Assembly: GCF_026151205.1 (NCBI RefSeq)
Contig: NC_087073.1
Coordinates: 12,977,837-13,041,836 of the forward strand
Length of the DNA: 64,000 nucleotides
Origin: Bolinopsis microptera
Taxonomy: Eukaryota > Ctenophora > Tentaculata > Lobata > Bolinopsidae
Direction: 5' to 3'
Shown: positions 55,567 through 64,000 of the stretch, piece after piece
How the letters are laid out: every line of letters begins with the position of its first letter
Numbering within the stretch: position 1 is the stretch's first letter
Notes under the pieces: model-generated
Databases searched by the model: none
Seen by the model: the letters and a program-made list of their open reading frames with translations, nothing else
Told to the model about the DNA's origin: nothing
Position numbers and translations under genes: made by a program

Positions 55567-58500
55567 GTTAGTGACCAGTTTAAAACTGGTTTACCGTCAT
55601 CATAACAATCGTAATTTTCGTAGTATTCTCACTCTGTCCTGTAAACCTACTACAAACCACCCTAGGTTCCCAAATGAGATCAGTAACCTGGGAAACAGGA
55701 ACAGTTCTCACTTTGTCCTGTAAACCTACTACAAACCACCCTAGGTTCACAAATGAGATCAGTAACCTGGGAAACAGGAACAGTTCTCACTTTGTCCTGT
55801 AAACCTACTACAAACCTCCCTAGGTTCACAAATGAGATCAGTAACCTGGGAAACAGGAACAGTTCTCACTTTGTCCTGTAAACCTACTACAAACCACCCT
55901 AGGTTCACAAATGAGATCAGTAACCTGGGAAACAGGAACAGTTCTCACTTTGTCCTGTAAACCTACTACAAACCTCCCTATGTTCACAAATGAGATCAGT
56001 AACCTGGGAAACAGGAACAGTTCTCACTTTGTCCTGTAAACCTACTACAAACCACCCTAGGTTCACAAATGAGATCAGTAACCTGGGAAACAGGAACAGT
56101 TCTCACTTTGTCCTGTAAACCTACTACAAACCACCCTAGGTTCACAAATGAGATCAGTAACCTGGGAAACAGGAACAGTTCTCACTTTGTCCTGTAAACC
56201 TACTACAAACCTCCCTAGGTTCACAAATGAGATCAGTAACCTGGGAAACAGGAACAGTTCTCACTTTGTCCTGTAAACCTACTACAAACCACCCTAGGTT
56301 CACAAATGAGATCAGTAACCTGGGAAACAGGAACAGTTCTCACTTTGTCCTGTAAACCTACTACAAACCTCCCTAGGTTCCCAAATGAGATCAGTAACCT
56401 GGGAAACAGGAACAGTTCTCACTTTGTCCTGTAAACCTACTACAAACCTCCCTAGGTTCCCAAATGAGATCAGTAACCTGGGAAACAGGAACAGTTCTCA
56501 CTCTGTCCTGTAAACCTACTACAAACCACCCTAGGTTCACAAATGAGATCAGTAACCTGGGAAACAGGAACAGTTCTCACTTTGTCCTGTAAACCTACTA
56601 CAAACCTCCCTAGGTTCACAAATGAGATCAGTAACCTGGGAAACAGGAACAGTTCTCACTTTGTCCTGTAAACCTACTACAAACCACCCTAGGTTCACAA
56701 ATGAGATCAGTAACCTGGGAAACAGGAACAGTTCTCACTCTGTCCTGTAAACCTACTACAAACCTCCCTAGGTTCACAAATGAGATCAGTAACCTGGGAA
56801 ACAGGAACAGTTCTCACTTTGTCCTGTAAACCTACTACAAACCTCCCTAGGTTCACAAATGAGATCAGTAACCTGGGAAACAGGAACAGTTCTCACTTTG
56901 TCCTGTAAACCTACTACAAACCACCCTAGGTTCACAAATGAGATCAGTAACCTGGGAAACAGGAACAGTTCTCACTTTGTCCTGTAAACCTACTACAAAC
57001 CTCCCTAGGTTCACAAATGAGATCAGTAACCTGGGAAACAGGAACAGTTCTCACTTTGTCCTGTAAACCTACTACAAACCTCCCTAGGTTCACAAATGAG
57101 ATCAGTAACCTGGGAAACAGGAACAGTTCTCACTTTGTCCTGTAAACCTACTACAAACCTCCCTAGGTTCACAAATGAGATCAGTAACCTGGGAAACAGG
57201 AACAGTTCTCACTTTGTCCTGTAAACCTACTACAAACCTCCCTAGGTTCACAAATGAGATCAGTAACCTGGGAAACAGGAACAGTTCTCACTTTGTCCTG
57301 TAAACCTACTACAAACCACCCTAGGTTCACAAATGAGATCAGTAACCTGGGAAACAGGAACAGTTCTCACTTTGTCCTGTAAACCTACTACAAACCACCC
57401 TAGGTTCACAAATGAGATCAGTAACCTGGGAAACAGGAACAGTTCTCACTTTGTCCTGTAAACCTACTACAAACCACCCTAGGTTCACAAATGAGATCAG
57501 TAACCTGGGAAACAGGAACAGTTCTCACTTTGTCCTGTAAACCTACTACAAACCACCCTAGGTTCACAAATGAGATCAGTAACCTGGGAAACAGGAACAG
57601 TTCTCACTTTGTCCTGTAAACCTACTACAAACCACCCTAGGTTCACAAATGAGATCAGTAACCTGGGAAACAGGAACAGTTCTCACTCTGTCCTGTAAAC
57701 CTACTACAAACCACCCTAGGTTCACAAATGAGATCAGTAACCTGGGAAACAGGAACAGTTCTCACTTTGTCCTGTAAACCTACTACAAACCACCCTAGGT
57801 TCACAAATGAGATCAGTAACCTGGGAAACAGGAACAGTTCTCACTTTGTCCTGTAAACCTACTACAAACCACCCTAGGTTCACAAATGAGATCAGTAACC
57901 TGGGAAACAGGAACAGTTCTCACTTTGTCCTGTAAACCTACTACAAACCACCCTAGGTTCCCAAATGAGATCAGTAACCTGGGAAACAGGAACAGTTCTC
58001 ACTTTGTCCTGTAAACCTACTACAAACCACCCTAGGTTCCCAAATGAGATCAGTAACCTGGGAAACAGGAACAGTTCTCACTTTGTCCTGTAAACCTACT
58101 ACAAACCACCCTAGGTTCCCAAATGAGATCAGTAACCTGGGAAACAGGAACAGTTCTCACTTTGTCCTGTAAACCTACTACAAACCACCCTAGGTTCCCA
58201 AATGAGATCAGTAACCTGAGAAACAGGAACAGTTCTCACTCTGTCCTGTAAACCTACTACAAACCACCCTAGGTTCACAAATGAGATCAGTAACCTGGGA
58301 AACAGGAACAGTTCTCACTTTAGCACTTTGTCCTGTAAACCTACTACAAACCACCCTAGGTTCACAAATGAGATCAGTAACCTGGGAAACAGGAACAGTT
58401 CTCACTCTGTCCTGTAAACCTACTACAAACCACCCTAGGTTCACAAATGAGATCAGTAACCTGGGAAACAGGAACAGTTCTCACTTTGTCCTGTAAACCT

Positions 58501-61500
58501 ACTACAAACCACCCTAGGTTCACAAATGAGATCAGTAACCTGGGAAACAGGAACAGTTCTCACTTTGTCCTGTAAACCTACTACAAACCTCCCTAGGTTC
58601 CCAAATGAGATCAGTAACCTGGGAAACAGGAACAGTTCTCACTTTGTCCTGTAAACCTACTACAAACCACCCTAGGTTCCCAAATGAGATCAGTAACCTG
58701 GGAAACAGGAACAGTTCTCACTTTGTCCTGTAAACCTACTACAAACCACCCTAGGTTCACAAATGAGATCAGTAACCTGGGAAACAGGAACAGTTCTCAC
58801 TCTGTCCTGTAAACCTACTACAAACCACCCTAGGTTCACAAATGAGATCAGTAACCTGGGAAACAGGAACAGTTCTCACTCTGTCCTGTAAACCTACTAC
58901 AAACCACCCTAGGTTCACAAATGAGATCAGTAACCTGGGAAACAGGAACAGTTCTCACTTTAGCACTTTGTCCTGTAAACCTACTACAAACCACCCTAGG
59001 TTCACAAATGAGATCAGTAACCTGGGAAACAGGAACAGTTCTCACTTTGTCCTGTAAACCTACTACAAACCACCCTAGGTTCCCAAATGAGATCAGTAAC
59101 CTGGGAAACAGGAACAGTTCTCACTTTGTCCTGTAAACCTACTACAAACCACCCTAGGTTCCCAAATGAGATCAGTAACCTGGGAAACAGGAACAGTTCT
59201 CACTTTGTCCTGTAAACCTACTACAAACCACCCTAGGTTCACAAATGAGATCAGTAACCTGGGAAACAGGAACAGTTCTCACTTTGTCCTGTAAACCTAC
59301 TACAAACCTCCCTAGGTTCCCAAATGAGATCAGTAACCTGGGAAACAGGAACAGTTCTCACTTTGTCCTGTAAACCTACTACAAACCACCCTAGGTTCCC
59401 AAATGAGATCAGTAACCTGGGAAACAGGAACAGTTCTCACTTTGTCCTGTAAACCTACTACAAACCACCCTAGGTTCACAAATGAGATCAGTAACCTGGG
59501 AAACAGGAACAGTTCTCACTCTGTCCTGTAAACCTACTACAAACCACCCTAGGTTCACAAATGAGATCAGTAACCTGGGAAACAGGAACAGTTCTCACTC
59601 TGTCCTGTAAACCTACTACAAACCACCCTAGGTTCACAAATGAGATCAGTAACCTGGGAAACAGGAACAGTTCTCACTTTAGCACTTTGTCCTGTAAACC
59701 TACTACAAACCACCCTAGGTTCACAAATGAGATCAGTAACCTGGGAAACAGGAACAGTTCTCACTTTGTCCTGTAAACCTACTACAAACCACCCTAGGTT
59801 CCCAAATGAGATCAGTAACCTGGGAAACAGGAACAGTTCTCACTTTGTCCTGTAAACCTACTACAAACCACCCTAGGTTCCCAAATGAGATCAGTAACCT
59901 GGGAAACAGGAACAGTTCTCACTTTGTCCTGTAAACCTACTACAAACCACCCTAGGTTCACAAATGAGATCAGTAACCTGGGAAACAGGAACAGTTCTCA
60001 CTTTGTCCTGTAAACCTACTACAAACCACCCTAGGTTCCCAAATGAGATCAGTAACCTGGGAAACAGGAACAGTTCTCACTTTGTCCTGTAAACCTACTA
60101 CAAACCACCCTAGGTTCACAAATGAGATCAGCAACCTGGGAAACAGGAACATTTCTCACTTTGTCCTGTAAACCTACTATAAACCTCCCTAGGTTCCCAA
60201 ATGAGATCAGTAACCTGGGAAACAGGAACAGTTCTCACTTTGTCCTGTAAACCTACTACAAACCTCCCTAGGTTCACAAATGAGATCAGTAACCTGGGAA
60301 ACAGGAACAGTTCTCACTCTGTCCTGTAAACCTACTACAAACCACCCTAGGTTCACAAATGAGATCAGTAACCTGGGAAACAGGAACAGTTCTCACTTTG
60401 TCCTGTAAACCTACTATAGACCAGAAGCACCGGACTTGGACCAATAACATCAGAGCTCTAAACTCAGTGGACCAGACCCGAATAGATTAGTGAGTATTGA
60501 GTAAGTGTGAACTAGGACTGTAAGTGTGATGGAGCTAGGAATTTATCAAACTTGTAGTTTATTTGATGGCCCTTTTTAGGGATGATTAAGCAAGACCCAG
60601 AAATTCAAGATTTGCAAATCTTTACTTTTAGCATAGTTTTAAAAAGGTGATACAGCGAGGAATCAAGATTTCTGTAAGCAGTGCTTTCTAATTAAATTGA
60701 ATAGAGTTTTACAATTTATAGTGTGGACAAGTTTGGAGAACAGAAACAGCAGATCGTGGTGAAGTGTGCCGGAAACGATTTTGTACCTGACATTTTTAAC
60801 GGACAAGATTCTTGGTGTGAAGGTTAGTTCAGTTATCAAATGTTGGAGTAGTTCGCTGTTTATTAGTCTCGTGATTGAAATAGCCAACCGGATATCAACC
60901 AGCTATTACTATTAGTTGGTTTAGTTTTTATTCTATCCTCTAGATGTGAGATGGAGGGGGATTGTTGGTTGTGATGTCCCCCAACATGACTAGTATCACA
61001 CTGGGGAGTGGGGGCTAAATTAATGCTACAAGTATAAATATCACACATAATGCTGGATGAATAGGTCTAGAAATGTTTCAAATTCATTCCACTGTGACCT
61101 TTAGCACTCAAAGAACGGTATGCGCATAGTAGCTCCATCAAACAACGGAATCCCTAAACGCACAATCAGCAGTGTTATCACTAATCACTGTTCAATAGGA
61201 TGACATGCTCCAAACTGCACATTTATGTTACCCTCATTTCTTGAAAATTCCGTAACTTCTAGCTCACGGACATTCCGTAATAATTACAACTATAAGTCCA
61301 CAGTCCGCAACTGCAAGTTTACTCTAAAACGGATTAAGTTGAAGGTCTGGGAATGGACAAGGTATTCCGTATTGTAAAATAACTGAAGGACGCACCGTGC
61401 TAAGTAACACTAGAGCTAATTTCACAGTTATCTAACATTTGTCCCCTTCAGTTGGCTGCGCCCCGATACCCGAGGATTATACTAACTTCTGGGCCCCAAA

Positions 61501-62449
61501 CTACACTCAACGTTCTATGGGTCTAGCCTCTAAGGGGGTTCCTATTGCAGCTGACGCTGACTTGGTAATATTATTACATACTTTGCTCTTGCAGTTGTAA
61601 GAACTTACACAATCATAACTTATCACCATGATATTAGCAAATCTTTACAATCGGAATCTATGTTTAAAAACTAGCTGTACAAAACCATCTTGCTGCATAA
61701 TCCAGTGCTCAGTCAGGGGTGTGTGCTGATCAGTCGAAAGCTTGAAAACGTGAATGGTTTTAATCTCCATATTAGTATTAATTTAGGAGCCATAATTTTA
61801 TATTTTCTCAAACATGATACACGCCTACTCGCCTAGAAACTTATACTATGGTTGCATCTCCAGTACCACTGTGCTATGTGCTCAGCTGACTCACATCGCT
61901 AAATTACAGGAGATAAGTGTAGAATGTAAGGACGGATACTCCCAGAAGATTGGGGATGTTGGAGAGAAAAACGTGTTCTGTACTGAGTTCGGGTGGTCGC
62001 CGATCCTTCTACAACTTATTAACTGTGCTAGTGAGTTTAACTGCAGAGTATTTTAACTGCAGAGTATCCAGAACCTTCCAAATTGTCATACATCCGTCAT
62101 CCACCCGACTACCATAAACTCACTCACAATCTGACTATTTATAGACTTTAACTCTTTCTGCCATATTAGTACAGTCGATATTTCAGCCGGCTGCCGGGAT
62201 TTAACAGAAGAAATTAAAAACGGGGTTGCAATATATACCCCCGGCACTGTGACCTTCTCAATAGGTGAACGAGTCAGCTTCAGGTGTGATCCCAACTTTA
62301 AGTTAGACGGGAAAGAGGTATTGACTTGTGACTCAGGGCAACGGTGGACGGGAGACGTGCCGGGGTGTGTTCCAGATGGAACTGTCAAGTCTCAGGGCTA
62401 CAGACTGATTTCCAGTTTGTGGCTTGGTTTCCTGCTTTATTTACATTAA
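55492..62449 (+). CDS. Sushi/CCP-domain surface protein gene (3' part; span of exons)
   Basis: The exons are 55492-55566, 60351-60489, 60722-60822, 61452-61564, 61910-62030 and 62145-62449, all GT-AG and phase-consistent. They encode at least three CCP (sushi) modules of the four-cysteine type with the characteristic Gly/Tyr/Trp positions, then a short linker and a C-terminal hydrophobic stretch (about WLGFLLYLH) with no cytoplasmic tail, as in GPI-anchor signals. Such modules act outside the cell in protein-protein contacts, for example in complement regulators and adhesion proteins. The signal peptide and any earlier modules lie upstream and are not identified. The intron 55567-60350 is almost entirely a 79-bp tandem array derived from the second exon listed. 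Confidence 0.8.
55619..60415 (+). repeat. 60-copy 79-bp array of exon-start plus 3' splice site
   Basis: The acceptor word CCCTAGGTTC (T of TAG at 55663, 55742 ... 60348) occurs in a register of 59 intervals that sum exactly to 59 x 79 plus three 8-bp insertions. Each unit is 65 nt matching the start of exon 60351-60489 (from GTTCACAAATGAGATCAG to CCTGTAAACCTACTA) plus about 14 nt ending CCTAG. Variants are few: CAC/CTC before CCTAG, TTCAC/TTCCC, CTCTG/TTTG. The three 8-bp insertions (ACTTTAGCACTTTG) lie at about 58318, 58957 and 59677. A unit of 79 is not a multiple of 3, and read-through from any copy meets a stop within the next copy, so it is not a protein repeat. Confidence 0.97.
60351..60489 (+). 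CDS. Sushi gene exon, source of the 79-bp array
   Basis: The last acceptor of the array (ACCACCCTAG) opens this exon; it continues past the repeat at CTACTATAGACC to the donor GATTA|GTGAGT, 139 nt, phase 1 in and phase 2 out. It encodes the middle of a CCP module (SVTWETGTVLTLSCKP), as expected for the strand leading to the second Cys, and then a polar stretch. Its first ~65 nt are the sequence multiplied upstream. Confidence 0.8.
60722..60822 (+). CDS. Sushi gene exon, end of first CCP module
   Basis: The acceptor CAATTTATAG and the donor TGTGAAG|GTTAGT bound 101 nt, phase 2 in and phase 1 out. It encodes QQIVVKCAGNDF ... SWCE, containing the third Cys and the Trp-x-Cys end of a CCP module. 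Confidence 0.8.
61452..61564 (+). CDS. Sushi gene exon, start of second CCP module
   Basis: The acceptor CCCCTTCAG and the donor GACTTG|GTAATA bound 113 nt, phase 1 in and phase 0 out. It encodes GCAPIPEDYTNFW and the loop region, with a potential N-glycosylation site (NYT). Confidence 0.8.
61910..62030 (+). CDS. Sushi gene exon, end of second CCP module
   Basis: The acceptor GCTAAATTACAG and the donor GTGCTA|GTGAGT bound 121 nt, phase 0 in and phase 1 out. It encodes ISVECKDGYSQKIGD, a Phe-Cys and a Trp before the final Cys, the usual CCP pattern. The longer open frame from 61814 includes intron sequence. Confidence 0.8.
62145..62449 (+). CDS. Sushi gene last exon: CCP module and GPI-like tail
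   Basis: The acceptor CTATTTATAG enters at phase 1; the split codon completes as Asn. The frame is open to TAA at 62447-62449. It encodes an extra Cys-containing lead (NSFCHISTVD), then a full CCP module from GCRDL through GERVSFRCDPNFKLDG to RWTGDVPGC, then a short spacer and a hydrophobic C-terminus (SSLWLGFLLYLH) that looks like a GPI-anchor signal. A short single-pass anchor without tail is the alternative. Confidence 0.88.
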
Positions 62450-64000
62450 ACTTTAATGAAGGGCTTGTAAGACATCATTTCCAATGTATGTTTTGCCATA
62501 TTATTAAGAGTTGATTATATTAGAGACAGATACTGATAGCATCCCTCTCTACGTAAACTGGACTGCTTAACGAGAAAATCTGATTTGACAACTTTATAGA
62601 CAACTATGTTGTAACCATGACAAATATGAACGAACAAGATTATTTGTGAATCGCCATCTGATTCTGGTTAACGAGTCAATATGTCAGTATTATATATTAT
62701 GCATAATTTCGCCTATTACATGTATGTTTAATATTGAGATAAACATAATTTAAATCATTACGCAGCCTCATATTTACAATCTAATATATACCGAATCTGC
62801 TGTATCAGAAACAGGAGAACACTTTGTTCCGTTAACACATGGATTTATTTGAATGTATCAACTGTACGATTTTAATTAAACCGGTTGCCAGAACAATACA
62901 CTATTTATTATATTTGAAATAAGAATTATCTTCTTTATTATTAAATGTCCGTTCATTACTGATCACTTATCAAACTTGACTCCATTGAAGTAGTAAAGTC
63001 ACGCTCAGCGGTCGATCATTCACCGTGTCTAATTAGCCTTTTCATTCAAGTGATTGTTGTATGTAGACATACGTTATAACGTTTAATAGGTCTGCTAGCA
63101 GTTTAACAGTCGGACAAGTGATACTACATAGTTCTGATGAAGCCGCAGTTACAAACAGATCTATCAATGTGCACTATTCCTTCTCATTATGACTTGCTTC
63201 CAGGAGATCTAATATTAACGTGAGACTCAAGTTTCAGGAGGCTGCAAAACAATGGCCCATCTTTATGTCATGTTAAATACATACATTTAGAAGTGATAGC
63301 AAATATTTCGTGCAATTTATTGCTCGTGGCCCATTTCTTATCAATATGATAGGAATACTAAAATTTTGTAAGCTTTAACCTCCCCATACAAGCCTTCATT
63401 GATCTGAATATGTGATGTTAGAAACTCTCATTCAATCATTGAATGGCACAATCAACGGAGCGGTCCACATATGGCGTGATGATTCCTATTATGAGATATT
63501 ACTACACAAAATTAATATTCATATCTATTACTTAACTTCGCAATACATTTACAAGTGGTCGCTCACATGTTGCGTAATCCACTTTTTGGCAATCCTCCGT
63601 AATCAAGACCCCTTATGACAACAATATTAACGTGGGCAATATATATTGACGTGGGCAACTAAAATACACAGTATTAATTATTATAATCATAACGAAATAA
63701 AATTCTCAACCCCTGTTTAGACGTCAGAAAATGTATGATTTTTCTTCACATTTTTCGTTCACATAATCAGCCGAGAGGGGTTTTCCGAATGCTTACGGTT
63801 GACTACGGGGGAGGGGGGGGGGGGGGGGGGGTTTGTTCGTTGATTACGTAATAAAAATGTCCTTTTTTACCCTCTAGAATTATAACAATTTGACAATATT
63901 TTAATTCAAATTTCACTCTGATAGTGATAAAATTTAGAAATTGATCGGATATTCGACTATAGTAAGTAGTTTGAAAGGTGCTTGGCCGGATATCATAACA
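62450..64000. other. Gene-free 3' flank
   Basis: No exon is supported; the frame at 63412-63618 shows no domain. A run of 19 G is at 63813-63831. AATAAA at about 63696 is too far from the stop to assign with confidence. Confidence 0.4.
63813..63831 (+). repeat. Poly-G tract (19 G)
   Basis: A single G run preceded by GGGGGA. A tract like this can form a G-quadruplex and its length is prone to sequencing error. Confidence 0.9.

Noticed and set aside
55619-60415. Open frames within the 79-bp array on both strands (for example 58208-58444, 58848-59045, 59561-59776) as repeat proteins
   Set aside because: The unit is not divisible by 3 and every frame hits a stop within about two units. The frames merely repeat the same exon fragment.
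1-64000. tRNA, rRNA or other structured RNA genes
   Set aside because: I looked for tRNA T-loop words and cloverleaf arms by eye and found none convincing; a covariance-model scan would be needed to exclude them.

Overview
The window is genomic DNA from an invertebrate animal. It is AT-rich, has long gene-poor stretches and spliceosomal GT-AG introns, and carries a C2H2 zinc-finger gene, a homeobox gene, a sushi (CCP) domain gene and a LINE ORF1 remnant. I cannot name the phylum from sequence alone. All gene models were built by hand from splice sites, phase agreement and reading frame; none has transcript support.

Layout. (1) 1-16.4 kb, plus strand: four separate exons (7359-7666, 12480-12847, 14133-14365, 15885-16096). 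Each starts after an acceptor in the same phase, encodes two C2H2/C2HC fingers and ends in its own stop. They look like mutually exclusive 3'-terminal exons of one zinc-finger gene whose shared 5' exons lie outside the window (a lola-like arrangement). (2) 16.1-27 kb: a repeat-rich zone with a diverged duplication (17.1-17.8 kb), a perfect 149-bp-arm hairpin (18484-18812), a GC-rich inverted-repeat complex (21.7-23.9 kb) and a satellite of 366-bp units (24.0-26.8 kb). (3) 28.2-35.9 kb, minus strand: a homeobox gene in eight well-phased exons plus a probable first exon, about 784 aa if a 5-nt microexon is accepted. Its introns hold a LINE ORF1 remnant and a 32-bp minisatellite. (4) 36-53 kb: mostly non-coding, with many CACGTG sites, several paired with CCAAT boxes, and a 31-bp tandem array (50.26-50.64 kb). 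(5) 53101-53522, minus strand: a three-exon gene for a basic 74-aa protein I do not recognise, with CACGTG and CCAAT directly upstream. (6) 55.5-62.45 kb, plus strand: the 3' part of a sushi-domain gene, ending in a hydrophobic GPI-anchor-like tail. One intron is almost entirely a 60-copy, 79-bp tandem array in which every copy repeats the intron's 3' splice site plus the first ~65 nt of the next exon. The rest, to 64 kb, shows no gene.

The most unusual signals are the amplified decoy-acceptor array inside the sushi gene and the four phase-matched alternative zinc-finger terminal exons. The CACGTG/CCAAT modules may be a common promoter grammar of this genome, since one sits directly upstream of the small gene.
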